Below, piece by piece: positions 39,069-48,089 of a stretch of DNA of 64,000 bases. The position numbers and the translations under genes are program-made. The DNA comes from Lutibacter sp. B1 (GTDB lineage: Bacteria; Bacteroidota; Bacteroidia; Flavobacteriales; Flavobacteriaceae). Each line of letters begins with the position of its first letter. Within the stretch, counting starts at the first letter, position 1. The notes under the pieces were generated by a model. It was not told the DNA's origin. It did no database searches and worked only from the letters and a program-made list of their open reading frames with translations. The DNA is taken from NCBI RefSeq assembly GCF_012524075.1, contig NZ_JAAZUI010000001.1, positions 62,001 through 126,000 of the forward strand. Direction: 5' to 3'.

Positions 39069-39899
39069 ATGTCAATAATTACGCTAACTACTGATTTTGG
39101 TACAAAAGACCACTTTGTAGGCGCCATAAAAGGAACCATTTATAGTGAATTACCTGATGCTCGAATTGTTGATATATCTCACCATATATCACCTTTTAAT
39201 ATTACAGAAACTGCTTATATCTTAAAAAATGCTTATAAAAGCTTTCCTGAAGGAAGTATTCATATTATTGGTGTAGATTCTGAATTAAATGAAGAAAATA
39301 AACACATTGCTTTAAAACTTGATAATCATTATTTTATTTGTCCGAACAATGGCGTTATTTCATTATTAGCTTCAGAAATTAAACCCGAAAAAATTGTTGA
39401 AATAAACATACACGACAGAGTTGAAACAAGTTTTCCTGTATTACATGTTTTTGTTAAAGTTGCATGCCATATTGCAAGAGGTGGCACATTGGAAGTTATT
39501 GGTAAATTAATTCCTGAATTTAAAAAAATTGTAGAACTTCAACCTACTCTTTCGCCTGATAATAAAACTATTTATGGCAATATTATTTATGTTGATAATT
39601 ATGGTAACTCCATTAGCAATATCAACAAAAAACTTTTTAATGATATTGGGAAAGGACGTAAATTTGAAGTATTAGCCAATAAATATATTTTTACAACTAT
39701 TTACAATAAATACAGCGATATTGTTGATTTTTCGTTATCAAAAGATCAACGTCAAAAAGATGGCAGCAGACTAGCCCTTTTCAATTCGGCAAATTATTTA
39801 GAAATTGCAGTGTACCGTAGCAATTTAAATACTGTAGGTGGTGCAGCGTCTCTTTTAGGATTAAATTATAGAGATGTTATTACAGTAAAATTTTTATAA
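39069..39899 (+). CDS. SAM hydroxide adenosyltransferase (DUF62 family)
   Basis: A 276-residue member of the chlorinase/fluorinase-related family: ITLTTDFGTKDHFVGAIKG (3-21) with the SAM-binding aspartate, DISHHISPF near 37-45, and the NNGVIS segment near 95. The C-terminal beta-barrel domain carries NIIYVDNYGNSISNI. Most family members hydrolyse S-adenosylmethionine to adenosine and methionine rather than halogenate; halogenation is not supported by context. It leads a gene row with the ABM protein, gldF and gldG on the same strand. Confidence 0.88.
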   Translation: MSIITLTTDFGTKDHFVGAIKGTIYSELPDARIVDISHHISPFNITETAYILKNAYKSFPEGSIHIIGVDSELNEENKHIALKLDNHYFICPNNGVISLLASEIKPEKIVEINIHDRVETSFPVLHVFVKVACHIARGGTLEVIGKLIPEFKKIVELQPTLSPDNKTIYGNIIYVDNYGNSISNINKKLFNDIGKGRKFEVLANKYIFTTIYNKYSDIVDFSLSKDQRQKDGSRLALFNSANYLEIAVYRSNLNTVGGAASLLGLNYRDVITVKFL

Positions 39900-39922
39900 A
39901 CCAAATACACGAAAACTAAATT

Positions 39923-40219
39923 ATGTTTATACGAATTGTAAAAATGAGTTTTGATAATTCAAAAATTGAAACGTTCTTAAAAAACTTTAATTCTAACAAA
40001 ACCAAAATACGAAACTTTGAAGGTTGTCGTTTATTAGAGTTATATAAAGACAAAAACAATTCGTCAATTTTTTTCACATATAGTTATTGGGAATCTGAAA
40101 CACATTTAGAAGCCTACCGTAATTCCGATTTATTTAAAACTGTTTGGGCTAAAACCAAAGTTTTATTTAACGATAAACCACAAGCTTGGAGTGTAGATAA
40201 AATTGAAACATTACCTTAA
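39923..40219 (+). CDS. Antibiotic biosynthesis monooxygenase (ABM) family protein
   Basis: A 98-residue ferredoxin-like protein with the ABM pattern: MFIRIVKMSF at the first strand, IRNFEGCRLLELYKDKNN in the middle and IFFTYSYWESETHLEAYRNSDLFKTVW at the end. These small dimeric proteins include quinol monooxygenases and heme-degrading enzymes; the particular activity is not shown. It is 24 bases after the SAM hydrolase gene and 11 before gldF, so probably cotranscribed. Confidence 0.85.
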   Translation: MFIRIVKMSFDNSKIETFLKNFNSNKTKIRNFEGCRLLELYKDKNNSSIFFTYSYWESETHLEAYRNSDLFKTVWAKTKVLFNDKPQAWSVDKIETLP

Positions 40220-40229
40220 TTAAAACTAA

Positions 40230-40958
40230 ATGATAGCTATTTTAAAAAAAGAATTAAACTCCTTTTTTTCATCACCAATAGGTTATTTGGTGATTGCTGT
40301 ATATTTAATAATCAACGGATTATTTTTATGGGTATTTAAAGGTGATTTTAATATTTTACATGCAGGCTTTGCCGATTTAACCAGCTACTTTTTTTTAGCT
40401 CCATGGATTTTCATGTTTTTAATTCCGGCAATTACAATGCGCAGTTTTTCTGATGAAATTAATACCGGAACTCTCGAAATTTTAAAAACAAAACCTTTAA
40501 CAAACCGGCAAATAATTTTAGGTAAATATTTTGGATCATTTACATTAGCAATCTTGGCAATTACACCAACTTTGATATATGTTTACAGCGTTTACCAACT
40601 TGGAAACCCTATAGGAAATATTGAATTTGGAACCACTTTTGGTTCATTTATTGGCTTATTATTTTTAGTAAGTGCTTATACTGCTATCGGTATTTTTTCA
40701 TCAACCTTATCTAAAAATCAAATTGTTTCATTTATAGTTTCCGTTTTCATTTCTTTCATTCTATACTACGGTTTTGAAGCTGTTTCAAATTACAACTTGT
40801 TTGGAAATTTAGATTATACCGTTAAATATATTGGAATGAGCGAACATTATAACAGTTTAAGTAAAGGTGTAATTGATACACGCGATCTCATTTACTTTTT
40901 GTCGGTTACTTTTTTCTTTTTAGTATTAACCAAATTTAGAATACAACATGAGAAATAA
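40230..40958 (+). CDS. gldF: Gliding motility ABC transporter permease GldF
   Basis: A 242-residue permease of the ABC-2 type with six hydrophobic segments. The start MIAILKKELNSFFSSPIGYLVIAVYLIINGLFLW style sequence, FLIPAITMRSFSDEINTGTLEILKTKPLTNRQIILGKY block and its pairing with GldG mark it as GldF. With GldG and the ATPase GldA (not in the window) it forms a transporter required for gliding in Flavobacterium johnsoniae. The gene overlaps gldG by 11 bases. Confidence 0.93.
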   Translation: MIAILKKELNSFFSSPIGYLVIAVYLIINGLFLWVFKGDFNILHAGFADLTSYFFLAPWIFMFLIPAITMRSFSDEINTGTLEILKTKPLTNRQIILGKYFGSFTLAILAITPTLIYVYSVYQLGNPIGNIEFGTTFGSFIGLLFLVSAYTAIGIFSSTLSKNQIVSFIVSVFISFILYYGFEAVSNYNLFGNLDYTVKYIGMSEHYNSLSKGVIDTRDLIYFLSVTFFFLVLTKFRIQHEK

Positions 40959-42588
40959 GTATTCTAAAATAGCGGTTATTTTACTAAGTTTAATTGTATT
41001 AAATTTTGTTGGTTCAAAAATTTATAAGCGATTTGATTTAACTGAAGATCATAGATATACATTATCTGAAACAACAAAAAACATTGTTAAAAACGTTAAA
41101 GATATTATTGTTATTAAAGTTTATTTACAAGGTGATTTTCCTGCGGAATTCAAACGTTTACAAACCGAAACAAAACTACATTTAGAAGAATTAAAAGCTT
41201 TAAATAAAAACATCCAATTCAAATTTGTCAATCCTTCTGAAATTGCTCAGGAATTAATTAATGAAGGATTAGAACCAAGCCGATTAGAGGTTCAGGAAAA
41301 TGGAAAATTATCAGAAATTGTTATTTTCCCTTGGGCAGTTATCAATTATAAAAACAACACCGAAACCATTCCTTTACTTAAAGATATTTTTTCTAATTCT
41401 CAAGACGAACAGTTAGAAAGTTCCATCCAAAATTTAGAATATGCTTTTGCAAATGCCATACATAAAGTAACTTCAAAAAAATCAAAAAAAATTGCAATTT
41501 TAAAAGGAAACGGTGAGTTAAACGATATTTATATAGTCGATTTTTTACAAAAATTAGGAGAATATTATTTTCTTGCTCCATTTACTTTAGATTCGGTTGA
41601 AAATCAACCTCAAAAAACACTTCAAGAGCTTTCAAAATTTGATTTGGCAATAATTGCAAAACCTACTGAAAAATTTACTGAAGAAGAAAAATACACATTA
41701 GATCAATATACAATGAATGGAGGAAAATCTTTATGGTTGATTGATAATGTACAAGCCGAATTAGACAGCTTAATGCAAACCGGAGAAAGTTTAGCTTACC
41801 CAAGAGATTTAGGTTTAACCGATTTCTTTTTCAATTATGGCATACGCATAAATTCCAATTTAATTACCGATTTATACAGCTCTCAAATTCCTTTAGTAAC
41901 AGGAAATACCGGAAACAAACCTCAGTTCAGTTCATTTTTATGGAAATATTATCCATTGATAAATTCAACTAATAATCATCCAATCAATACCAACATACAA
42001 GCCGTTAATTTGCGTTTTACAAATAGTATTGACACATTAAAAAACTCCATAAAAAAAACAGTTCTGTTACAAAGTTCTAAACTCTCAAAACCCATTGGTA
42101 CGCCCACTATTATTTCATTAAAAACAGTTACCGAAAAACCCGAACCTGCCAATTTTAACAACGGTAACCAACCTGTTGCAGTACTTTTAGAAGGTAACTT
42201 TAAATCGGCATACAATGGCCGTGTAAAGCCTTTTCAATTTGAATTAAATAAAAATACCGGTAGTGAAAACAAAATAATTGTAATTGCAGATGGAGATATT
42301 ATTGCAAATGAAATTTCACAAGGAAAACCTCTTGAATTAGGTTTTGATAAATGGACAAACCAGCTTTTTGGCAACAAAGAATTTTTATTGAATACTGTTA
42401 ATTATTTGTTGGATGACAGTGGGTTGATTAATATTCGATCAAAAAAAATAAAAATTGACTTTTTAGACAAACAAAAGGCTTACCAACAAGCCAACAAATG
42501 GCAGTTAATAAATATTATTTTTCCACTAATAATTTTAGCTATATTTGGATTCATTTTTAATTATTTCAGAAAGAAAAAATTTCAATAA
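40948..42588 (+). CDS. gldG: Gliding motility protein GldG
   Basis: A 546-residue protein with one N-terminal membrane segment (about 9-22), a long extracytoplasmic region with the characteristic FDLTEDHRYTLSETTKNI start and GGKSLWLIDNVQAELDSL, and a C-terminal membrane segment (about 520-540) with a basic end, RKKKFQ. This is the GldG/auxiliary ABC-type layout. It works with GldF and GldA in gliding or related secretion. It is the last gene of the row; no clear terminator follows. Confidence 0.93.
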   Translation: MRNKYSKIAVILLSLIVLNFVGSKIYKRFDLTEDHRYTLSETTKNIVKNVKDIIVIKVYLQGDFPAEFKRLQTETKLHLEELKALNKNIQFKFVNPSEIAQELINEGLEPSRLEVQENGKLSEIVIFPWAVINYKNNTETIPLLKDIFSNSQDEQLESSIQNLEYAFANAIHKVTSKKSKKIAILKGNGELNDIYIVDFLQKLGEYYFLAPFTLDSVENQPQKTLQELSKFDLAIIAKPTEKFTEEEKYTLDQYTMNGGKSLWLIDNVQAELDSLMQTGESLAYPRDLGLTDFFFNYGIRINSNLITDLYSSQIPLVTGNTGNKPQFSSFLWKYYPLINSTNNHPINTNIQAVNLRFTNSIDTLKNSIKKTVLLQSSKLSKPIGTPTIISLKTVTEKPEPANFNNGNQPVAVLLEGNFKSAYNGRVKPFQFELNKNTGSENKIIVIADGDIIANEISQGKPLELGFDKWTNQLFGNKEFLLNTVNYLLDDSGLINIRSKKIKIDFLDKQKAYQQANKWQLINIIFPLIILAIFGFIFNYFRKKKFQ

Positions 42589-42635
42589 TTCCACTACAAA
42601 CCTCATCTTAAATAATTGTTAAAGTTACATTACCT

Positions 42636-42666
42636 TTTTAAATAGGCTTATTAAATGTTATATTTG
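42636..42666 (+). promoter_or_regulatory. Promoter of the DUF2911 gene
   Basis: TATATTTG (42659-42666) with TTTT (42636-42639) 19 bases upstream; 28 bases before the ATG. Confidence 0.5.
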
Positions 42667-42693
42667 TTAGTATAACTTAAACTTCACACTATT

Positions 42694-43536
42694 ATGCTAA
42701 AAAAAATTTCAATTCTAATAGTATTTATCGGTTTAATTTCTACGGTAAATGCTCAAATTAAAACGCCTCAGCCAAGTCCGGCTGCTAAGTTGGAACAAAC
42801 TGTTGGTTTAACCGAAGTTTCACTGGAATATTCTCGCCCTGCAATGCGTGGTCGAACCATTTTTGGTGGTTTAGTGCCTTATGGACAAACTTGGAGAACA
42901 GGAGCAAATGTCAATACTAAAATTACTTTTGGCGATGATGTTATTATTGATGGCAAAGAATTAAAAAAAGGAACTTATGCTATCTATACCATTCCTAATA
43001 AAGATTCTTGGGAAGTTATTTTTTATACCGACGCTAACAATTGGGGAACACCTCAAAAATGGGACGATACCAAAGTTGCTTTAAAAACAACAGTAAACGT
43101 AGAATCAATGCCTATGAAAATAGAATCGTTTACCATTACTTTTGATGATGTAAATTCTAATTCTGCTGTATTGGGTTTTTTATGGGAAAACACATACGTA
43201 GGTGTTCCATTTGAAGTTCCAACTGAAAAAATTGCTTTAAAAAGCATAGAAACTGTTATGGGAGGTCCAACAGCTAACGATTATTTTCAAGCAGCATCAT
43301 ATTATCATACTGAAGGTAAAGATCTAAAACAAGCATTAGAATGGATGAAACTTGCAACTAAAGGAGAAAATCCTCCATTTTATTATTTACGTAGAATGAG
43401 TTTAATTCAGGCAGATTTAGGTGATAAAGCCGGTGCCATTGCAACAGCTAAAAAATCTTTGGCAGGCGCAGAAAAAGCAAATAATGCCGATTATATTAAA
43501 ATGAACAAAGAATCAATTGCTCAATGGCAACAATAA
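42694..43536 (+). CDS. Exported DUF2911 family protein
   Basis: A 280-residue exported protein: signal peptide to about A20 (ISTVNA-Q). The DUF2911 domain spans about 25-185 (SLEYSRPAMRGRTIFGGLVPYGQTWRTGANVNTKI is its hallmark; also KKGTYAIYTIPN). A helical C-terminal part (about 195-280), ALEWMKLATKGENPPFYYLRRMS and the following AGAIATAKKSL repeat, looks like two TPR-type units. Function unknown; DUF2911 proteins are frequent in Bacteroidota secretomes. Own promoter and a terminator downstream. Confidence 0.9.
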   Translation: MLKKISILIVFIGLISTVNAQIKTPQPSPAAKLEQTVGLTEVSLEYSRPAMRGRTIFGGLVPYGQTWRTGANVNTKITFGDDVIIDGKELKKGTYAIYTIPNKDSWEVIFYTDANNWGTPQKWDDTKVALKTTVNVESMPMKIESFTITFDDVNSNSAVLGFLWENTYVGVPFEVPTEKIALKSIETVMGGPTANDYFQAASYYHTEGKDLKQALEWMKLATKGENPPFYYLRRMSLIQADLGDKAGAIATAKKSLAGAEKANNADYIKMNKESIAQWQQ

Positions 43537-43551
43537 TTCTTTAAAAAAAAC

Positions 43552-43582
43552 AAAAAAAGCACTTTACTCAAGTGCTTTTTTT
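43552..43582. terminator. Bidirectional terminator
   Basis: AAAAAAAGCACTT (43552-43564) / AAGTGCTTTTTTT (43570-43582), loop TACTC; overlaps the stop codon of the minus-strand symporter gene. Confidence 0.85.
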
Positions 43583-45234
43583 ATTTCATTTTTATTTGAA
43601 AAAGTTTGAATTAAAATTGCTATTCCCATTACCAACATACTTCCAAATAAGTTTAGCCATAAATATGGCATCCAATCGTAATTCCAACCAATTATAACAA
43701 TAATTTGAGTAATAATCGCCGCAACAAAAACGGCATTGCTTTTAACAAATTTCACAAAAAATGCCAGCAAAAATATACCTAAAACATTACCATAAAAAAT
43801 AGAACCAATAATATTAACCAACTGTATTAAGTTATCAAATAAATTGGCTATACACGCAATTGTTATAGCAATTATACCCCACATAAGCGTAAACCATTTT
43901 GATACTTTTACAAAGTGTTCATCATTTTTAGGTACTTTTAAATTCCGTTTATACAAATCCATTGCTGTTGTACTAGCTAAAGCATTTAGTTCTGAAGCTG
44001 TGCTGGACATAGCTGCCGATAAAATTACCGCCAACAACAAGCCTATTAATCCTTTTGGGAGATAATTTAAAATGAAGTGTATAAAGACATAGTCTTTGTC
44101 ATTAGTTTCAACTGATGAGTTTGCTTTTGTTATAATTTTTTTTGCTTTTTCTCTTAATATTTTATCATTATCATTTAATGTTTGAACTGCTTCAGTATCA
44201 ATAAAATTACTTAATAAAAGTTCTTTTTTACTTTCTTCAATTTGCTTATGCTGAAGTTCCAATTCCTTGTATTCCTTTGAAAACTCCGATTTAAGTACTG
44301 ATTCTTTACCTGAAGGATTAAAATTCAATGGAGTATCATTAAACTGATAAAAAACAAAAACCATTACTCCTACTAACAGTATAAAAAACTGCATAGGCAC
44401 TTTTAACAAACCATTAAAAACAAGCCCTAATTGCATTTCTTTTACCGATTTACCCGATAAATAACGTTGTACCTGACTTTGATCTGTTCCAAAATAAGAA
44501 AGTGCTAAAAAGCTTCCTCCTATAATTCCACTCCAAAAAGTATATCTATTTTCCAAATCAAAAGAAAAATCAAGGATATTCATTTTACCACTATCTCCTG
44601 CAATTTCCAAAGCTTTTGTAAATGTAATACCATCGGGCAAATAACTTATTATTAAAAAGAAAGCAATAAACATACCGGTAAAAATTACCGTTAATTGTTG
44701 CTTTTGTGTAACACTAACTGCTCTGGTACCTCCTGTAACAGTATAAATAATTACAAGTACACCAATTATAATATTTAGTGTATTTAAATCCCAACCTAAA
44801 ACAGCCGAAAGGATAATAGAAGGAGCAAAAATAGTTATTCCGGTAGCTAAACCTCTTTGTATTAAAAATAAAATAGCTGCCAAACTGCGTGTTTTTAAAT
44901 CAAATCTGGTTTCTAAATATTCGTATGCGGTAAATACTTTTAACTTGTGATATATTGGAATAAACACCAAGCAAATAACAACCATTGCTATTGGTAATCC
45001 AAAATAAAACTGAACAAATCCCATACCGCTATGAAACGCCTGCCCGGGTGTAGAAAGAAATGTAATTGCACTCGCTTGAGTAGCCATAACAGACAAACCT
45101 ACAGTCCACCACTTAGCTTCACTACCTCCTTTAATATAATCAGTTACGTTTTTACTGCCACTTGTTCTCCAACTGCCATATAAAACAATAAAAATTAAAG
45201 TTCCTGAAAGTACAATCCAATCTATTAGCAGCAT
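43564..45234 (-). CDS. Sodium:solute symporter family protein
   Basis: A 556-residue SSS-family (SLC5-like) transporter with about 13 membrane segments. The N-terminal GGSEAKWWTVGLSVMATQASAITFLSTPGQAF block and YEYLETRFDLKTRSLAAILFL are typical. Between two helices there is a hydrophilic, largely helical insertion of about 80 residues (about 300-385, charged and rich in E/K). The Na+ site residues near helix 1 and the TASELNALASTTAMDLY segment are present. The substrate is unknown; the operon partner is a PIG-L deacetylase-type protein, so an amide or amino sugar product could be considered. ATG at 45234 is three bases after the stop of the small gene upstream. Confidence 0.92.
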   Translation of the reverse strand: MLLIDWIVLSGTLIFIVLYGSWRTSGSKNVTDYIKGGSEAKWWTVGLSVMATQASAITFLSTPGQAFHSGMGFVQFYFGLPIAMVVICLVFIPIYHKLKVFTAYEYLETRFDLKTRSLAAILFLIQRGLATGITIFAPSIILSAVLGWDLNTLNIIIGVLVIIYTVTGGTRAVSVTQKQQLTVIFTGMFIAFFLIISYLPDGITFTKALEIAGDSGKMNILDFSFDLENRYTFWSGIIGGSFLALSYFGTDQSQVQRYLSGKSVKEMQLGLVFNGLLKVPMQFFILLVGVMVFVFYQFNDTPLNFNPSGKESVLKSEFSKEYKELELQHKQIEESKKELLLSNFIDTEAVQTLNDNDKILREKAKKIITKANSSVETNDKDYVFIHFILNYLPKGLIGLLLAVILSAAMSSTASELNALASTTAMDLYKRNLKVPKNDEHFVKVSKWFTLMWGIIAITIACIANLFDNLIQLVNIIGSIFYGNVLGIFLLAFFVKFVKSNAVFVAAIITQIIVIIGWNYDWMPYLWLNLFGSMLVMGIAILIQTFSNKNEIKKALE

Positions 45235-45237
45235 AAT

Positions 45238-45342
45238 CTAAGAGAAAGTTTTCATTATTAAATAGAAAAGAAAAATATAAATTGCATTAGCAATTAAAAC
45301 TAAAGTATATTCTTTTTTCCAAATGTATTTTTGCTTGTCCAT
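45238..45342 (-). CDS. 34-residue single-pass membrane microprotein
   Basis: Frame of 34 codons starting ATG 45342: MDKQKYIWKKEYTLVLIANA then a hydrophobic run ending KTFS. It has a positively charged N-terminus (K3, K5, K9, K10) and one membrane helix (about 13-30), so N-in topology is predicted. The gap is two bases after the PIG-L stop and three before the symporter ATG, so the three genes are translationally packed in one operon. Small partners of symporters exist in other families (for example YhdT with PanF), which makes a symporter subunit a reasonable inference; no homologue was checked. Confidence 0.72.
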   Translation of the reverse strand: MDKQKYIWKKEYTLVLIANAIYIFLFYLIMKTFS

Positions 45343-45344
45343 TT

Positions 45345-47861
45345 TTAATTTTTTATAGGTTTTTCGGTGGTATTTTTCCCAACAGAAACCATGTTTGCAA
45401 ACAACCTGTATGCTCCAGAGACTCCTTCGGGCAATTCTCTAAAAAAACTCAACCCGGAATATACAAAATTTCCTTTACCAAATTTAGCGACTAACAAACT
45501 TCCATTTTTTGGAGTTTCATTTTTATCGTTTATACTTAAAACAGTTTCAAAATTTGAGTCCCACTCGTTTGGAAAATACAAACCTCTTTCTTGAATCCAG
45601 CCTTCAAAATCTGCCTTTGTGATTTTATTAGGATAGTTCAAAATCTCATGATTCGGATTGATAATTCTAACTTCTGAGTTCTCATCGGTCACTCTATCAT
45701 GCGATAGTTTTAACGGAAAAGGAGCTACTTGGTCAACCTCTAATCTAAAACTAGTGTTGTATTGAGTAATTAGAGTTCCGCCATTTTTAACATATTCAAA
45801 CAAATCCTTTTGGTAAAATTTAGAACGAGTATTAGTATTATAAGCTCTTATTCCTAAAACTACAGCATCAAAATTCTTTAATTTCTCAAAAATAATATCA
45901 TTTTCATTTAACTCAACAACAGTATATCCTATTTGACGTAAAGCTGTTGGAACATCATCTCCGGCACCGTGAATATAACCAACAAGTTGTCCTTTTTTTT
46001 GTATCTCTAACCTAACAATTTTTGCTTCAGCCGGTTTTATAACGGATTGAAAAGGAATATGATTGTAATCAATCTCAACTAATTCATTTGTATACGTTTT
46101 ATTTCCAATTTCAATTATGGGAGAAATAAGTCCTTCCGATTGATTTTTAGGTGGATAAACTTCAAATTGAAAACTTTGCTCCTCACCTTTTTGGTGTAGC
46201 TTAAATTGAATATTCTCAGGAAAAACTTTCCAATTTTCAGGAATACACAAACTTATTTTTCCTTGTAAACTATCTTTCACCGATTTAACTTTTAGTGTAA
46301 TTTCTCGAGAATTATTGTTAGAAAAAATATAAACTTTCTCGTTGAAAGAGGCTGAGACTTCAGGTAAAATTTCAAAAGGTTTATAAACTTCACCTTTAAC
46401 AGGATCATTGTATTTGTAAACTACTTCTTTAGTGATGGGAATTTCAATACCCTTAAAATCCAATATAAAATTTACAGCTAAAGTTCTTGGTGTTTCAGGC
46501 AAACCAATAAGCTCTAAATCGGTTACTTTATACATTCCTAAAGTTCCTTTTTCTCTCAACCAATAAGGTGACGTTTCTTTTGCATTATCAGGAATTTTTA
46601 TTTTATATGAAGTTTCAAACGGTTGATTATTATTAAGTTTTTGACCTATACTATTTGTAATTTCCAACGGATTTATACTTATTTTTTTAAGAATTATTTC
46701 AGCATTGCTTCTGTTAATTGCTTCAATTTTTATGGAATTTTGAGTGTTTACCGTAGCCGAAGATGAATTGGCTACCGCTTCTAAATAAAGTCCGGCACAA
46801 GCAGCTATAATTTCTTTAATCTCTTTTGATTTAATTTTTTTCCAATGTTCATCTTTTAATTGTGAAATTAACTTGTAAGCCTTAACTAAATTAGGAATAC
46901 TTGCTGAAGGATTTTTAAAATCGTATTGTAGTTCTACTTTATTTAAAATAGCTGCAATTGCTTTCCCTCCATCTACTCTATTCCATGTTGTGTCAATTCC
47001 TTCAAATATTTTTTTATTGGAAGGAAAATCACCTTTTAAAAATTCTAAGTATTCGGTTTGACTTCCTCTGCTTCCTGTTGTTCCAAAACCTTGCGATTGA
47101 TGTTTGCTTCTGCTTAATGAAGCTATTTCGTTATTTGACAATCCTTTTTCTGGATAAAAAGTTCCAATATCTAAACTCACTAAATTTGTTTTATCTGCTT
47201 TATCAAAATTTTCTTTACTTCCGTAAAACCACCACGAGGTATTAAAAAATAAACGTTTTGGTTGCCAAATTATATCATTTTTTGAATGTGTTTTATACGC
47301 TTTATCCGAAGCCAAATCAAAAGCTTCAACACTTAACATAGCTGATGCTGTGTGGTGCCCATGTGTACTGCCCGGAGTTCTATGGTCAAACCTATTGATA
47401 ATTACATCGGGCTTAAAATTTCTTATAACTGTAACTATATCGTTTAATACCTCTTCTTTATTCCAAATTTCTAAGGTTTCATCAGGATGCTTTGAATACC
47501 CAAAATCATTGGCTCGTGTAAAAAATTGTTTTCCTCCGTCAATTTTTCTGGCTTCAAGCAACTCTTGAGTTCTAATTACACCTAATAGCTCTTTTAATTC
47601 AGAGCCTGTTAAATTTTGTCCTCCGTCACCTCTTGTTAAACTTAAATATGCAGTTTGGGCTTTTACATCATTAGAAAAATAAGATATCAAATTTGTGTTT
47701 TCATCATCAGGGTGAGCCGCTACATACAAAACACTTCCTAAAAAATTTAACTTTTGAATGGACTCAAATATTTCGCTCGAATTTGGTTTTTTGGGGGCTT
47801 GTGCTATACTATAAATAGTGAAAATAGATATAAGCAGTAAACTTAAAACAGTTTTTTTCAT
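45345..47861 (-). CDS. PIG-L family deacetylase with C-terminal GATase-like domain, exported
   Basis: An 838-residue exported protein with a signal peptide (1-20, ending IYSIAQA). The PIG-L domain (about 40-250) has the zinc ligands in VAAHPDDEN (H50, D52/D53) and THGHHTASAML near 168-178, as in LmbE/MshB-type N-deacetylases. A middle region of about 300 residues looks like beta-sandwich domains (FKGIEIPITKEVVYKYND, NWKVFPENIQF), and the C-terminal ~200 residues resemble a ThuA/GATase1-like domain (FDAVVLGIRAYNTN, GGTLITQYNT). It probably removes acetyl groups from an amino sugar or related compound in the periplasm or outside the cell. A TATATTTG -7 box on the minus strand lies at 47888-47895. 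Confidence 0.85.
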   Translation of the reverse strand: MKKTVLSLLLISIFTIYSIAQAPKKPNSSEIFESIQKLNFLGSVLYVAAHPDDENTNLISYFSNDVKAQTAYLSLTRGDGGQNLTGSELKELLGVIRTQELLEARKIDGGKQFFTRANDFGYSKHPDETLEIWNKEEVLNDIVTVIRNFKPDVIINRFDHRTPGSTHGHHTASAMLSVEAFDLASDKAYKTHSKNDIIWQPKRLFFNTSWWFYGSKENFDKADKTNLVSLDIGTFYPEKGLSNNEIASLSRSKHQSQGFGTTGSRGSQTEYLEFLKGDFPSNKKIFEGIDTTWNRVDGGKAIAAILNKVELQYDFKNPSASIPNLVKAYKLISQLKDEHWKKIKSKEIKEIIAACAGLYLEAVANSSSATVNTQNSIKIEAINRSNAEIILKKISINPLEITNSIGQKLNNNQPFETSYKIKIPDNAKETSPYWLREKGTLGMYKVTDLELIGLPETPRTLAVNFILDFKGIEIPITKEVVYKYNDPVKGEVYKPFEILPEVSASFNEKVYIFSNNNSREITLKVKSVKDSLQGKISLCIPENWKVFPENIQFKLHQKGEEQSFQFEVYPPKNQSEGLISPIIEIGNKTYTNELVEIDYNHIPFQSVIKPAEAKIVRLEIQKKGQLVGYIHGAGDDVPTALRQIGYTVVELNENDIIFEKLKNFDAVVLGIRAYNTNTRSKFYQKDLFEYVKNGGTLITQYNTSFRLEVDQVAPFPLKLSHDRVTDENSEVRIINPNHEILNYPNKITKADFEGWIQERGLYFPNEWDSNFETVLSINDKNETPKNGSLLVAKFGKGNFVYSGLSFFRELPEGVSGAYRLFANMVSVGKNTTEKPIKN

Positions 47862-48032
47862 AAAAAGTTTTATTTTTAGAAGTAAAACAAATATAAAATT
47901 AAATTTACTCCTTTAAAGTTTTTTGTTTTTATATTAACATAATTATAACTTTTTAGATTATCTATATCTAAACCACTATTAATGATAATTTTAGAGCACA
48001 AACACCTTAATTTAACTGTTGATAAATAACTT

Positions 48033-48062
48033 TTTGAAAACAACATATTTAGAATATATTTG
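48033..48062 (+). promoter_or_regulatory. Promoter of dnaN
   Basis: TTTG (48033-48036), 18 bases, TATATTTG (48055-48062); 27 bases before the dnaN ATG. Confidence 0.65.
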
Positions 48063-48089
48063 TAATTCATTCTATTAAAATAATCGTAA

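Noticed and set aside
39069-39899. DUF62 protein as a halogenating enzyme
   Set aside because: The family includes a fluorinase and chlorinases, but most members are SAM hydrolases and nothing nearby suggests halogenated products.
48010-48030. TTATCAACA, one base from a DnaA box, before dnaN
   Set aside because: A single imperfect copy without a cluster or AT-rich unwinding element with more boxes is not evidence of an origin.
47876-48070. 64-codon minus-strand frame in the PIG-L/dnaN gap
   Set aside because: Covers the promoters of both divergent genes and has AT-biased composition without recognisable features.
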